Both the position numbers and the translations under genes were made by a program. Below, in pieces: positions 1-9,166 of a DNA stretch of 64,000 nt (the stretch's first letter is position 1; each line of letters opens with the position of its first letter). The DNA is from Lebetimonas natsushimae (lineage in GTDB: Bacteria; Campylobacterota; Campylobacteria; Campylobacterales; Nautiliaceae): contig NZ_BDME01000001.1 of the NCBI RefSeq assembly GCF_002335445.1, forward strand, positions 620,001-684,000, given 5' to 3'. The notes under the pieces are model-generated. The model saw only the letters and a list, made by a program, of their open reading frames with translations, ran no database searches and had not been told where the DNA came from.

Positions 1-17
1 TTATATCTTAAAATCAT
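1..17 (-). CDS. start of a gene running off the left edge
   Basis: On the minus strand an ATG at 17-15 follows a good ribosome binding site (GGAG, about 23-26). It opens a reading frame beginning Met-Ile-Leu-Arg-Tyr that leaves the window. It lies about 40 bases downstream of uvrB in the same direction, so it is probably the next gene of that transcript. Too little is visible to name a product. Confidence 0.4.
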
Positions 18-29
18 AATTTCTCCTTT

Positions 30-54
30 TCTTAATTTTCAATTCTCCATTAAT
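30..54 (-). repeat. A-rich degenerate repeat copy after uvrB
   Basis: Read on the minus strand, the gap after the uvrB stop carries AATGGAGAATTGAAAATTAA. This matches the unit found in at least seven other places in the window. Like the other intergenic copies it lies just 3' of a stop codon, in the sense orientation of the upstream gene. Confidence 0.5.
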
Positions 55-55
55 T

Positions 56-2083
56 TCAGCTTTTTTTAATCTCTTCAATTTTATCCCTGATCATAGCCGC
101 TTTTTCAAATTCCAGATTTTTGGCAGCTTCTAGCATCTCTTTTTTTAATTTGTTAATAATTGCTTTTTTCTCTTTTGGCGGAATTTTGTTTTTGTTTTTA
201 AGCTCTTTTGCAATGGCTTCATAACCTTCTTCTTTTAAACTCACATCAAGTTTTCTGACTGTGCTTTTTGGTGTAATTCCGTGGATTTTATTATATTCTT
301 TCTGTTTAATTCTTCTTATGAGTGTAGTTTTTATAGCGTTATACATTGATTTTGTAATTTTGTCTTTTATTTTTTCTAAGATTTCCAAATTATCATCAAG
401 AATTACAGGTTCAGTTATTTTGCTTGCAAACATTATAACCCTTCCGTTTACATTTCTTGCAGCCCTTCCCATTGTCTGAATTAAGCTTGTTTCACTTCTT
501 AAAAACCCTTCTTTATCTGCATCAAGTATTGCAACAAGACTGACTTCCGGTAAATCAAGACCTTCTCTTAGAAGGTTGATTCCGATTAACACGTCAAATT
601 CTCCGCTTCTAAGTCCCCTTATTATTTCATTTCTCTCAACCACATCAATATCACTGTGCATATATTTGACTTTAAGTCCGAGTTCAAGATAATATTTTTG
701 AAGTTCTTCTGCCATTTTTTTTGTAAGAGTTGTAACTAAAACCCTTTCGTTTTTGGCTGTAACTTCTTTTATTTTATCGTATAGGGTTGCAACCTGATTT
801 TCACTTGGATATAGTTCAATAATCGGATCAAGTAGACCTGTAGGCCTTATAATCTGTTCAGCAACGCAAGATGAAATATTCAGCTCATATTCCCCTGGAG
901 TTGCCGATACAAAAAGATAATGCGGCGCTTTATTTATAAATTCGTCAAATTTATAAGGTCTGTTATCAAGAGCGCTTGGAAGTCTGAATCCATGCTCTAC
1001 CAATACTTCTTTTCTGGCTCTATCTCCATTATACATTCCTCTAAACTGAGGCAAACTAACATGACTTTCATCCACAATTACAAGATAAGGCTTTCCTTTT
1101 ATTTCAAAATAATCAAGCAAAGAATATGGAGTTTCTCCCGGTTTTTTACCTGTTAAATGTCTTGCATAGTTTTCTATTCCTTTACATGTACCGGTGGTTT
1201 CAAGCATTTCCAAATCAAATTCTGTTCTTTGTTTAAGGCGTTGGTATTCTATGATTCTATCATTTTCTTCATAAAATTTAAGTCTTTCTTGAAGTTCTTT
1301 CTCAATTGAATTAATAGCCTGAGCAAGTCTGTCAGTCCCTACGATAAACTGATTTGCAGCATAAATTGTAATTTCTTTTAAATCCTCAAGTTTCTCATTT
1401 GTCAGATAATCAATTGTATAAATTCTGTCAATCTCATCGCCAAAAAATTCAATTCTTATAACATCATCTTCAAAATAAGTTGGAAAAATATCAATAACTT
1501 CCCCGTTTACCCTGAAATTTCCCCTTTCAAAATATTTGTCATTTCTTGTGTATCCCATTGAAAGAAGACGCAGCATAAATTCTCTTTGATTAATCTCATC
1601 CCCAACAGCAACCTTTGCCACCATCTTTTTATATTCAATCGGGTTACCCAAACCATAAAGGGCTGAAACGGAAGCCACCACGATTACATCGTCGTATTCA
1701 AGCAGACTGGCGGTGGCTGAGACTCTTAGTCTTTCCAGCTCTGCATTAATAGAGCTGTCTTTTTCTATATATAAATCCTGTCTTGGCAGATAGGCTTCTG
1801 GTTGATAATAGTCATAATAACTTATAAAATATTCTACATGATTTTTAGGGAAAAAATCTTTAAATTCACTGTATAATTGAGCAGCTAAAGTCTTATTATG
1901 TGTTAAAATAAGTGTCGGAATTTGAAGTTTTGCAATTATATTTGCCATAGAAAACGTTTTACCGCTTCCGGTAACGCCTATCAGTGTATTGTACCTGCTG
2001 CCGTTTTTTATGCAGTTAGTCAATTTTTCAATAGCCTGGGGCTGATCTCCTGTTGGAGTGAATTTGGAATTTAATTTGAACAA
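56..2083 (-). CDS. uvrB: UvrABC excision nuclease subunit B
   Basis: This is the DNA-damage verification helicase of nucleotide excision repair; it is loaded by UvrA and recruits UvrC. The 675 residues are normal for UvrB. Walker A GVTGSGKT is at residues 36-43. The tyrosine-rich beta-hairpin ([12 protein letters not shown]) follows near residue 90, and a DESH box lies near residue 337. The C-terminal helicase motif holds the QTMGRAARN sequence, and the last 40 residues form the UVR domain ([20 protein letters not shown]) that binds UvrC. It diverges from the coiled-coil gene at 2133 across a short promoter region. No key residue appears to be missing. Confidence 0.98.
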   Translation of the reverse strand: MFKLNSKFTPTGDQPQAIEKLTNCIKNGSRYNTLIGVTGSGKTFSMANIIAKLQIPTLILTHNKTLAAQLYSEFKDFFPKNHVEYFISYYDYYQPEAYLPRQDLYIEKDSSINAELERLRVSATASLLEYDDVIVVASVSALYGLGNPIEYKKMVAKVAVGDEINQREFMLRLLSMGYTRNDKYFERGNFRVNGEVIDIFPTYFEDDVIRIEFFGDEIDRIYTIDYLTNEKLEDLKEITIYAANQFIVGTDRLAQAINSIEKELQERLKFYEENDRIIEYQRLKQRTEFDLEMLETTGTCKGIENYARHLTGKKPGETPYSLLDYFEIKGKPYLVIVDESHVSLPQFRGMYNGDRARKEVLVEHGFRLPSALDNRPYKFDEFINKAPHYLFVSATPGEYELNISSCVAEQIIRPTGLLDPIIELYPSENQVATLYDKIKEVTAKNERVLVTTLTKKMAEELQKYYLELGLKVKYMHSDIDVVERNEIIRGLRSGEFDVLIGINLLREGLDLPEVSLVAILDADKEGFLRSETSLIQTMGRAARNVNGRVIMFASKITEPVILDDNLEILEKIKDKITKSMYNAIKTTLIRRIKQKEYNKIHGITPKSTVRKLDVSLKEEGYEAIAKELKNKNKIPPKEKKAIINKLKKEMLEAAKNLEFEKAAMIRDKIEEIKKS

Positions 2084-2098
2084 ATCTCTCCTTTTTAT

Positions 2099-2108
2099 TA
2101 TAATTATA
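2099..2108. promoter_or_regulatory. overlapping divergent -10 boxes (palindromic TATAATTATA)
   Basis: The 49-base gap between uvrB (minus) and the coiled-coil gene (plus) contains the palindrome TATAATTATA, which presents a TATAAT -10 box to each strand. No -35 box is evident. This fits Campylobacterota sigma-70 promoters, which rely on an extended -10 and T-rich upstream periodicity. The same palindrome recurs at 12245-12254. Confidence 0.5.
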
Positions 2109-2132
2109 TCAAAACAGTATTAAAGGATTATT

Positions 2133-2354
2133 ATGGATATTCTCTCAAAATTAAATGAAAAAATAGACGGACTTTTACAAAAATATGAAGAACTTACAAA
2201 AGAGAATGAAAATTTGAAGCTTGAACTTGATAATACTAAAGAAAAACTCTCAGAAACTGAAAATGAGCTTGCAGAATGTAAAGAAAATATAGCGTTAAAA
2301 GAGCTTGAACTTGAAGAAGTGTTAGGAAAAATTGAGGCGATCCTTGGTAAATGA
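2133..2354 (+). CDS. small coiled-coil protein, ZapB-like
   Basis: A 73-residue, highly charged protein, almost entirely heptad-patterned coiled coil (Leu at a/d positions through KLNEKIDGLLQKYEELTKEN and beyond). It has no signal peptide or membrane segment. Size and composition resemble the cell-division factor ZapB, but sequence identity of such coiled coils is a weak guide. The start follows an AAAGGA site. Its stop overlaps the next ATG by 4 bases, so it is translationally coupled to the gene at 2351. The pair may act together, possibly as Z-ring accessory proteins; this is an inference. Confidence 0.6.
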   Translation: MDILSKLNEKIDGLLQKYEELTKENENLKLELDNTKEKLSETENELAECKENIALKELELEEVLGKIEAILGK

Positions 2355-2551
2355 AAAAAATATCTTTAAAAGTAATGGGTGAAAAATTTGAAATAAACTT
2401 GGAAGATGAATTTTTTGAATACGTAAAAGAAGATTTACTCAGACTTCAAAATCCAACCCCCAAAGAGCTTTTGTTTTTGATACTTGAAAAAGACAAAAAA
2501 GAGTATGAATTACTGAAAAAAATTGAAAATTTTGGGAGAGGGGGTGAATAA
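2351..2551 (+). CDS. small conserved-looking protein, possibly ZapA-like
   Basis: A 66-residue cytoplasmic protein with no membrane segment. The N-terminus (KKISLKVMGEKFEINLEDEF) forms a predicted beta-hairpin followed by helices. This loosely recalls the N-terminal strand region of ZapA, and the neighbour is ZapB-like, but I do not recognise it firmly. It overlaps the preceding gene by 4 bases (ATGA), and its own end overlaps the GTG start of the following pseudopilin gene. It therefore sits inside a coupled operon. Confidence 0.5.
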   Translation: MKKISLKVMGEKFEINLEDEFFEYVKEDLLRLQNPTPKELLFLILEKDKKEYELLKKIENFGRGGE

Positions 2552-2984
2552 AACAGCTTTTACTATGCTGGAAATGATTTTTGTAATTATAATTATAAGT
2601 ATTATGTCAGTAATAATTATTTTTAAATATTTTACTTTCAGCCAGCAGGCACACGAAGCTGTTTTAATAGCGTTTGTCAGAATGCTTAACAGAACAGCGG
2701 GTATAAGCTTATGGAATAAAAGCCTTAATGAAAATCATCACGGAGACATAAGCTATATACATTCAATAAAAAATAGAATCATTCTGCCACCAGAAATTAA
2801 CGGTGCGGATATTGATTTAAAAGACTGTAATTCAACCACCATGTATCATAAAATTGCTGAATCTAATACTAAAGTTACCAAAAAAATGTATATAATAGAT
2901 TGTAAAAACGGAACGCCCAAAAGAGTTCCGTTTTTCAGGTTAATCAGGGTTGAAGATAATAAAATTTTGGTAAATAGAGAGTAA
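2544..2984 (+). CDS. type II/IV pseudopilin, divergent
   Basis: The N-terminus MNKTAFTMLEMIFVIIIISI is a class III prepilin signal: a short basic leader, a cleavage site before Phe, Glu at mature position 5, then a hydrophobic helix. Residue -1 is Ala rather than the usual Gly. I place the start at GTG 2544, behind a strong GGGAGAGG site, because the longer frame would add residues before the leader. After the helix, a stretch (SQQAHEA..AFV..LNR..G..LW..S....H.GD) matches the next gene closely, so the two are paralogs. The hydrophobic helix is richer in Ile and lacks the Gly/Ala/Pro pattern of the neighbour. It may be a minor pseudopilin of a DNA-uptake or secretion machine. Confidence 0.8.
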   Translation: MNKTAFTMLEMIFVIIIISIMSVIIIFKYFTFSQQAHEAVLIAFVRMLNRTAGISLWNKSLNENHHGDISYIHSIKNRIILPPEINGADIDLKDCNSTTMYHKIAESNTKVTKKMYIIDCKNGTPKRVPFFRLIRVEDNKILVNRE

Positions 2985-3054
2985 ATTATATAGAAATTAT
3001 CGAAAAATTAAATAAATGTCATGCATCTGTCATTAATTTTTGTTAAAATTATGT

Positions 3055-3060
3055 TATAAT
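3055..3060 (+). promoter_or_regulatory. -10 box for pseudopilin gene
   Basis: TATAAT lies 26 bases before the ATG at 3086, inside the 101-base gap, preceded by T-rich DNA and followed by an AAAAGGAG ribosome site. It indicates that the second and third pseudopilins and priA can be transcribed independently of the upstream small genes. Confidence 0.5.
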
Positions 3061-3085
3061 TAACCAAAAGAAAAAAGGAGATATA

Positions 3086-3637
3086 ATGAAAAAAGCATTT
3101 ACAATGATAGAATTGGTTTTCGTTATTGTTATTTTAGGTATTTTAGCGGCAGTTGCGCTTCCAAAATTCTTAGGAGTTGCTTCTCAAGCACATGAAGCCA
3201 ATTTAAAAGCGTTTGTTGGAACTTTAAACAGAAGTGTTGGACCTACTTTATGGAGTACATCTATTTCAGAAGGTCATTATGGAGATATTAATTATTCTGC
3301 TTTAATATATAATAAGGATAATTCTGCTGAACAGAATTTAACAAAATATACTGATATTCCAAAAGAAGTTGCAATTTTAGATTTAAAAAAATGTAATAAT
3401 GAAGTTAATTATACAATTGTAGGTAAAGCTGATAAAGCTGTAGCAGGTGCAACTTATTATATTGCATGTTTGGACGGTAATGCAAATCAGTCACCAAATT
3501 TTGTTTTATTGAAACCTACAACTTCTAGTGCCGTAGTTGATTTAGATGATATGAATTCAACTGAACTTAACGCATCAGTAAAAACTGTAAACTTTAAACA
3601 TAATGGTAATGATGAAAATTTAACTATTTTAAGATAG
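3086..3637 (+). CDS. type II/IV pseudopilin (main type)
   Basis: A 183-residue protein with a textbook prepilin N-terminus (MKKAFTMIELVFVIVILGIL): leader MKKA, cleavage before Phe, Glu5, then a hydrophobic assembly helix with the AAVALPKFLG ending typical of pilins. Residue -1 is Ala. The C-terminal half has two Cys residues near the end that could form a disulfide. It shares the block after the helix with the gene at 2544. It has its own promoter and a strong ribosome site. PilD-type processing and assembly in the inner membrane and periplasm are expected; the partner secretion ATPase and platform protein are not in the window. Confidence 0.88.
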   Translation: MKKAFTMIELVFVIVILGILAAVALPKFLGVASQAHEANLKAFVGTLNRSVGPTLWSTSISEGHYGDINYSALIYNKDNSAEQNLTKYTDIPKEVAILDLKKCNNEVNYTIVGKADKAVAGATYYIACLDGNANQSPNFVLLKPTTSSAVVDLDDMNSTELNASVKTVNFKHNGNDENLTILR

Positions 3638-3641
3638 TAAG

Positions 3642-4082
3642 TTGAAAAAATCCTTTACACTGCTTGAACTTGTTTTCGTAATTGTTGTTATAGGTATTTT
3701 GGCGGGGGTTGCCCTGCCTCGCCTGTTTACAGGTGTGGACGATGCCGTAAAAGCTAAAGTAAAAACTGAGGTTTCCACAATAAATGCCGCTATAGCGTCA
3801 AAATATACTAAAAATATTCTTTCAAATAACAATTCCTGTCCTAAATTAGAAGGTAATCCTGATAAGCCAAATTATTTTTTTGAAGGTGTTTTAAGCCAGC
3901 CAATTCCAAAAAATGACAATATGCTTAAATGGGATGGAAACGGAACAGATTACAATGTAACTTATCAAGGAAAAATAATTTATTTTAATTATATTCAAGA
4001 TCAGGACGATAAAGGATGTATATTTGAATGTAACACTACAAAATCTACTTCAAAAGATTTTAACTGTTCAATTTTTAAATAA
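3642..4082 (+). CDS. type II/IV pseudopilin, third gene
   Basis: A 146-residue pseudopilin starting at TTG 3642, four bases after the previous stop with no clear ribosome site of its own, so probably translationally coupled. The N-terminus [20 protein letters not shown] has Ser at -1 and Glu at +5. The mature part ends in a Cys-containing C-terminus ([13 protein letters not shown]), suggesting disulfides in the periplasm. The stop shares one base with the priA start (TAATG). It is unlike the other two outside the signal helix, so it may be a different minor pseudopilin. Confidence 0.85.
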   Translation: MKKSFTLLELVFVIVVIGILAGVALPRLFTGVDDAVKAKVKTEVSTINAAIASKYTKNILSNNNSCPKLEGNPDKPNYFFEGVLSQPIPKNDNMLKWDGNGTDYNVTYQGKIIYFNYIQDQDDKGCIFECNTTKSTSKDFNCSIFK

Positions 4083-5902
4083 TGTATTATGAAATAGCAA
4101 TTCTCAGTACTCCAAATATATTTACTTATAAATCCGATAAAGTTTATAAAAAAGGTGATGTTGTTGAAATTCCTTTAAAAAATAAAATAACTTATGGGTA
4201 TGTTTTAAAGGAAGTGGATAAACCTAAATATGAATGTAAAGAAATAATAGGTAAAAAATTCAATTTTAATGAAAATTATCAAAAAATTATTGATTTTATA
4301 AGTAAGTATTATTTCTGTTCAATCGGTGAAGCGGCAGGGCTGTTTTATTGGAAAATGGATAATGGAAAATGTAAAATTGATAATGAAACGTTAAAAATTA
4401 AAAATAAAAAATGTAAGGTTGATATAAATTTAACTGATAAACAAAGAGAGGCTTTGGAATTTTTGAACAGCAAAGACGCATCAATTCTTTTCGGGGATAC
4501 CGGAAGCGGCAAGACTGAAATTTATATAAAACTTATTGAAGAAACTATAAATCAGGGCAAAAAAGCAATTTTTTTACTGCCGGAGATTGCAATAACCTCC
4601 CAGATAGAAAAAAGGCTTAAAAAATATTTCAAAGAAACTCTGGCTATTTGGCACAGTAAAATCACTAAAAAGAAAAAAGAGGAAATTTTAAATAATTTAG
4701 ATAAAATTAATGTAATAGTGGGAGCCAGGAGTGCGCTTTTTTTACCAATTGAGAATTTAGGGCTAATTATTGTTGATGAAGCACACGATGATTCTTATAA
4801 ATCAGAACAGACTCCAAAATATAACGCAAAGGATTTGGCTGTATATTTTGGTAAAGAATTTAAAGCAAAAGTTGTTCTTGGAAGCGCAACTCCGCTTGTA
4901 AGTGATTTATACAAATTCCCGCATTTCAGGCTTAAAGGAACATTTTACAATACTAAAAAGATAAAACATTTTAGAGAAACTTTTGATGAATTCACAATAA
5001 GAAAAATTTCAGAAAAATTAAAACAAAACAAGCAGATTATTGTATTTGTACCAACCAGGGCACATTTTAAATTTATGATTTGTAAAAACTGCGCTGAATC
5101 AGTTAAATGTAAAAACTGCGACGTTTCCATGAGTCTGCATAAAGATAAAAGAGCATTGGTGTGTCATTACTGCGGATATACGCAGCCTATTCCCAAAATT
5201 TGCCCAAACTGCGGATGGAATGAATTCTTGAATGAAAGAAAAGGTACAAGTGAAATAGCAGAAGAATTGAAAGAAATTTTCCCAAATGCAAAAATAGAAA
5301 AGTTTGACAGGGATATAATCACTTCAAAAAGCAGGATTGATAAAGTGCTTAAACGATTTGAGAAGAGAGAAATTGATATTTTGGTCGGTACCCAAATGCT
5401 TGCCAAAGGGCATGATTATCCGGATGTGGCTTTAAGTGTTATCGTGGATATTGATTTTGTATTAAATGCACCTGATTACAGGGCAAGGGAAAGGGCGTTT
5501 GCATTAGCTAAACAGGTTGAAGGCAGGGCGGGCAGAAAAGAAGATGGGGAAGTTATAATAATTACTCAAAATCAGGAATTTTTTAACAGGAGCTATGAGG
5601 AATTTTTTAATGAAGAAATGGAATTTAGAAAAAGTCTTGAATATCCACCGTTTTCAAGGCTTGCAAAAATAGAATTTTCAGATAAGAAAAAAGAAACTGC
5701 CAAAAATAATTTGGATGAATTGATTAAGTGTGTAGGAGATAGACCTGAACTTATTGGGTACGGGGAAGCTCCGATTTTTAAACTTAAAAACAGATACCGC
5801 TATTATGCTTTGTTTAAAGGTAAAAATTTGCATAAAATTATCTATACCTGCATTGATTTAACAAAAGCAAAAGTGGATATGGACCCGGTTAATTTTCTTT
5901 AA
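4082..5902 (+). CDS. priA: primosomal protein N' (replication restart helicase)
   Basis: A superfamily-2 helicase that reloads the replisome at stalled forks. At 606 residues it is shorter than the roughly 730 of E. coli, mainly because the N-terminal DNA-binding region is compact, as in other Campylobacterota. Walker A GDTGSGKT is at residues 138-145, with DEAH in VDEAHDD. A zinc module with eight Cys (CKNC..CKNC..CHYC..CPNC) is followed by the second helicase lobe ([10 protein letters not shown]). Residues 91-113 ([11 protein letters not shown] onward) lie between the DNA-binding and helicase domains and are encoded by a copy of the A-rich repeat. The last 14 bases overlap the convergent SulP gene. 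Confidence 0.96.
   Translation: MYYEIAILSTPNIFTYKSDKVYKKGDVVEIPLKNKITYGYVLKEVDKPKYECKEIIGKKFNFNENYQKIIDFISKYYFCSIGEAAGLFYWKMDNGKCKIDNETLKIKNKKCKVDINLTDKQREALEFLNSKDASILFGDTGSGKTEIYIKLIEETINQGKKAIFLLPEIAITSQIEKRLKKYFKETLAIWHSKITKKKKEEILNNLDKINVIVGARSALFLPIENLGLIIVDEAHDDSYKSEQTPKYNAKDLAVYFGKEFKAKVVLGSATPLVSDLYKFPHFRLKGTFYNTKKIKHFRETFDEFTIRKISEKLKQNKQIIVFVPTRAHFKFMICKNCAESVKCKNCDVSMSLHKDKRALVCHYCGYTQPIPKICPNCGWNEFLNERKGTSEIAEELKEIFPNAKIEKFDRDIITSKSRIDKVLKRFEKREIDILVGTQMLAKGHDYPDVALSVIVDIDFVLNAPDYRARERAFALAKQVEGRAGRKEDGEVIIITQNQEFFNRSYEEFFNEEMEFRKSLEYPPFSRLAKIEFSDKKKETAKNNLDELIKCVGDRPELIGYGEAPIFKLKNRYRYYALFKGKNLHKIIYTCIDLTKAKVDMDPVNFL
4349..4415 (+). repeat. A-rich repeat, in-frame copy inside priA
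   Basis: The DNA reads as tandem variants of AATGGAAAAT, GTAAAATTGATAATG and AAAAATTAAAAAT. It is translated in the priA frame as a Lys/Asn-rich linker with the peptide MDNGK. The same units appear in intergenic copies and inside thiL and the E2 gene. Confidence 0.6.
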
Positions 5903-7385
5903 TTTTTTCCGGGTCAATTGCCACTTTGTATTTAGGATCGTCTTCTTCATATGTGCAGTAAGGACCAGCTGTATCAAGCAGTTTTTTACATTCGTTGCTT
6001 AAATGTCTGATTGTTAGTTTTTTTCCGGCTTCAAGATATCTTTTTGTAATTTTATCTATTGCTTCAACTCCGCTGCTATCCATTACCCTTACATTTTTAA
6101 AATCCATTATTACCTCATTTGGATCATTTTTTACATCAAAACTTTCAAGAAAACTTCTAGCACTTCCAAAAAACAGAGGTCCTTCAAATTCATATATTTT
6201 TTTATCACCTTCCATTTTTGTTTTTGCATAAACTTTTGCGTGCTTCCAGGCAAATACAAGGGCTGATATGATAACACCGCTAATTACTGCAATTGCCAAG
6301 TCTGTAAAAATAGTGACTATTGTTGTAAAAATTAAAACAAATGCATCCTCTTTTGGCATTCTTTTAATTTTATCAATGCTTGCCCACTCAAACGTAGCGA
6401 TACTTACCATAAACATAATCCCGATTAACACAGCAAGAGGGACAATTGAAATTAATTTGCTTAAAAACACAACATATAAAATTATCATAACAGCGGCAGT
6501 AATTCCGCTAAGTCTTCCCCTGCCTCCTGAAGTGTGGTTTACAATAGTCTGACCTATCATAGCACATCCGGCGGTTGCCCCAAAAAATCCGCAGGCCGTA
6601 TTTCCAATTCCCTGGGCTATAGCCTCTTTGTTTCCGTTTCCCCTCTCTCCATCCATCTCTTCCAAAACTTCCATAGTAAGAAGAGTTTCAATCAATCCCA
6701 CCAGTGCAATAATTACCGAATAAGGTAAAATTATTTTAATAGTTTCAAAATTAAGTGGAGCCATTGGAATATGAAAATGTGGAAAATTTCCTTTAATATC
6801 TGCCAAGTCTCCAACTGTTTTTATATGAATATGAAAAAAACAGGTAATTGCCGTAATTAAAACAATTGCAATAAGACCTGCCGGGACTCCTTTAATATAT
6901 TTTGGTCCAAAATACATTATAGCCATTGTTAGAGTTACAAAAATATAAACCCAGATATTATTTTCAAAAAATTCAAACTGGCTTGTGGCTATTACAATTG
7001 CAAGTCCGTTTACAAATCCGTAAACTACAGGCATAGGCACAAGGCGTATAAATTTAGCAAGCTTAAAAACTCCAATTAAAATCTGAATAATTCCGGCAAG
7101 CATTACCGCCCAAAACAGATATTCAACCCCATAATTTTTAACAAGACTCACAACTACCACCGCAATGCTTCCGGCAGCAGCGCTTATAAGCCCCGGTTTT
7201 CCACCAATTGTCGCAGCAATAAATCCTAAAATAAAAGCTGTATAAAGTCCAATAACAGGTGATATTCCTGCTATTAGGGCAAATCCCACAACTTCAGGGA
7301 CCAGGGCGACTGAAGTTACCATTCCTGCTAATATATCATTTTTGGCACTTTTTGCGTTATAATTTTGCAAAATTTTAGAAAACAA
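5889..7385 (-). CDS. SulP family anion permease (sulfate/bicarbonate type)
   Basis: A 498-residue inner-membrane transporter. The N-terminal two-thirds carries many hydrophobic helices with the SulP motif near residues 20-70 ([20 protein letters not shown]). A cytoplasmic STAS domain occupies the C-terminus ([20 protein letters not shown]). SulP proteins move sulfate, bicarbonate or related anions, usually with Na+ or H+; for an autotroph bicarbonate uptake is attractive but unproven. The start is TTG at 7385 behind AAAGGA with 7-base spacing; no in-frame ATG precedes the first helix. It overlaps priA by 14 bases, tail to tail. Confidence 0.9.
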   Translation of the reverse strand: MFSKILQNYNAKSAKNDILAGMVTSVALVPEVVGFALIAGISPVIGLYTAFILGFIAATIGGKPGLISAAAGSIAVVVVSLVKNYGVEYLFWAVMLAGIIQILIGVFKLAKFIRLVPMPVVYGFVNGLAIVIATSQFEFFENNIWVYIFVTLTMAIMYFGPKYIKGVPAGLIAIVLITAITCFFHIHIKTVGDLADIKGNFPHFHIPMAPLNFETIKIILPYSVIIALVGLIETLLTMEVLEEMDGERGNGNKEAIAQGIGNTACGFFGATAGCAMIGQTIVNHTSGGRGRLSGITAAVMIILYVVFLSKLISIVPLAVLIGIMFMVSIATFEWASIDKIKRMPKEDAFVLIFTTIVTIFTDLAIAVISGVIISALVFAWKHAKVYAKTKMEGDKKIYEFEGPLFFGSARSFLESFDVKNDPNEVIMDFKNVRVMDSSGVEAIDKITKRYLEAGKKLTIRHLSNECKKLLDTAGPYCTYEEDDPKYKVAIDPEKIKEN

Positions 7386-7434
7386 GTATAATCCTTTAGT
7401 TTTTTTGAAGCGGAATTATAACAAAAGGTTAGAA

Positions 7435-7923
7435 ATGGATATAAAAAATTATTATACAAACAGAGATGCAGAATTTTTAAAAAAGAGCGATTTAGTAATT
7501 TTTTGGGGAGAAAAGCCGACAAAATTTCCAAAAAATTATGCAGTAATAGGCGGTAATGATGAATTCTCAAGAGTTGATATCCCAAAAAGAAGTGAAAAAC
7601 TGCCTTTACTTCTTGCAAGGCTTGCATATGTTTTTGAGATTTATGATGAATCTCTTAAAGATAATGAAGAATTTGAGGATTTTGTAGAAATTGTTTTAAA
7701 ATCCGTTCGTGTAAAACAGACTATTCAAAAACATACCACAACCCTTGAAGAGGTGGCGGGGTTACTTTATTTAATTGATAATGCAAAAAAAATATCTTTG
7801 ATTATTGGTGAAATTGGCGAAGAAGAGATGGAAAATTTAATGAGTTTTGTTAAAATGTTTGAAAAAAAGGCAGGAATTTTTTCTAAAATGCCTTTAGTAG
7901 ATATAGAATTTTATGGAATATAA
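7435..7923 (+). CDS. hypothetical protein
   Basis: A 162-residue soluble protein starting at ATG 7435, behind AAAGG; the longer frame back to 7405 lacks a ribosome site. It has no signal peptide or membrane helix. There is an alpha/beta pattern in the N-terminal 60 residues (SDLVIFWGEKP.. NYAVIGGND) and a helical C-terminal part rich in Glu and Lys. I do not recognise the family. It stands alone between the SulP gene (divergent) and argD, separated from argD by a stem-loop and a repeat copy. Confidence 0.65.
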   Translation: MDIKNYYTNRDAEFLKKSDLVIFWGEKPTKFPKNYAVIGGNDEFSRVDIPKRSEKLPLLLARLAYVFEIYDESLKDNEEFEDFVEIVLKSVRVKQTIQKHTTTLEEVAGLLYLIDNAKKISLIIGEIGEEEMENLMSFVKMFEKKAGIFSKMPLVDIEFYGI

Positions 7924-7929
7924 GATTTC

Positions 7930-7953
7930 CTGAAAAATTTAGCAATTTTTCAG
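7930..7953 (+). terminator. stem-loop after the hypothetical gene
   Basis: A perfect 10-base inverted repeat (CTGAAAAATT / AATTTTTCAG) with a TAGC loop starts 7 bases after the stop at 7923. The stem is A/T rich. It is followed by AATTTAAAAT rather than a clean T-run, so it is a weak or factor-aided terminator at best. Confidence 0.4.
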
Positions 7954-7960
7954 AATTTAA

Positions 7961-7995
7961 AATATAAAATTGATAATGTAAAATGGAAAATTTAA
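7961..7995 (+). repeat. A-rich repeat copy upstream of argD
   Basis: The sequence contains AAATTGATAATGTAAAATGG followed by AAAATTTAAG, matching the unit seen elsewhere. It occupies the 5' leader of argD, immediately before its GGAAG ribosome site, in the same orientation as both flanking genes. Confidence 0.5.
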
Positions 7996-8005
7996 GAAAG
8001 GAAGA

Positions 8006-9166
8006 ATGATGAATTATCTATTAAATACTTACAATAGATTCAATGTTGAATTTGTAAAAGGCAAAAATGCAACTTTATGGGATAAAAATGAAAACGATTA
8101 TATAGATTTTACAAGTGGTATAGGAGTTGTGAGTGTAGGTCATGGAAATGAGAGACTAAGCAGTGCTATATGTGAACAGGCTAAAAATATTATTCATATT
8201 TCAAATCTTTACAGAATTCCACCCCAAGAAAAATTAGCTGAAAAGCTAGTTAAAAAAAGTGGTTTAGGTAATGCCGGGGTGTTTTTTTGCAACAGCGGGG
8301 CTGAAGCGAATGAAACAGCTTTGAAGATTGCCAGAAAATATGGCGAAGTTAACGGGGAAATTAAAAAATATAAAGTAATTACACTTGAAAATTCTTTTCA
8401 CGGAAGAACCATTTCAACCCTGAAGGCTACAGGGCAGCCTAAATTTCATCAATATTTCGGGCCATTCCCTGATGGGTTTACTTATGCAAAAAATATAGCA
8501 GACATTGAAAATAAAATAGATGATAAAACAGTGGCAGTGATGCTTGAACTGATTCAGGGGGAAGGCGGAGTTAATCCATTTGACAGGGATGAAGTAAGAG
8601 ACTTAGCTAAAATGTTAAAGGAAAAGGATATTTTGCTTATTGTTGATGAGGTTCAAACCGGAATTTACAGAACAGGTGAATTTTTGGCAAGTAATTTATA
8701 CGGAATAAAACCTGACATTATTACTCTTGCAAAAGGCCTTGGCGGAGGAGTACCAATCGGTGCGGTAATTACTACTTTAACAGATGTTTTAAAACCCGGA
8801 GACCACGGCTCTACTTTTGGAGGAAACTATTTAGCAACTAGGGCGGCAATTGAGGTTATAGAAATTTTAGATGAATATAAAAAAAGCAAAAAACTTGACA
8901 AAGTGATTAATTATTTTGACGATAAACTGGTTGAGATTGCAAAAGAATATCCTGATAAATTTGATTGTGTCAGCGGATATGGGCTTATGAAGGCATTGAA
9001 ATGCCACAGCAGTGAAATAAGGGATGAAATAGTAAAAAAAACTTTTGAAAAAAAAGTTTTGGTATTAAAAGCTGGAAGTATATCAGTTAGATTTTTGCCG
9101 CCGCTTACAATCACTAAAGAGGAAATTGATGAAGGATTTGATAGATTAAAGGCTGCTTTATGTTAA
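8006..9166 (+). CDS. argD: acetylornithine aminotransferase
   Basis: A class III PLP-dependent aminotransferase that converts N-acetylglutamate semialdehyde to N-acetylornithine in arginine synthesis; it may also serve succinyl-diaminopimelate transamination in lysine synthesis. The 386 residues are normal. Visible features are the N-terminal substrate region (DFTSGIGVVSVGH), the phosphate-binding GAEANE, the cofactor Asp in LLIVDEVQTG, and the PLP lysine in TLAKGLGGGVPIGA. ATG 8006 and 8009 are both possible starts behind GGAAG. The last 7 bases overlap the next gene. Confidence 0.95.
   Translation: MMNYLLNTYNRFNVEFVKGKNATLWDKNENDYIDFTSGIGVVSVGHGNERLSSAICEQAKNIIHISNLYRIPPQEKLAEKLVKKSGLGNAGVFFCNSGAEANETALKIARKYGEVNGEIKKYKVITLENSFHGRTISTLKATGQPKFHQYFGPFPDGFTYAKNIADIENKIDDKTVAVMLELIQGEGGVNPFDRDEVRDLAKMLKEKDILLIVDEVQTGIYRTGEFLASNLYGIKPDIITLAKGLGGGVPIGAVITTLTDVLKPGDHGSTFGGNYLATRAAIEVIEILDEYKKSKKLDKVINYFDDKLVEIAKEYPDKFDCVSGYGLMKALKCHSSEIRDEIVKKTFEKKVLVLKAGSISVRFLPPLTITKEEIDEGFDRLKAALC

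Noticed and set aside
7328-7627. Minus-strand frame overlapping the SulP start and the hypothetical gene
   Set aside because: It lacks a ribosome site, and its sequence is the antisense of the better-supported gene starting at 7435.
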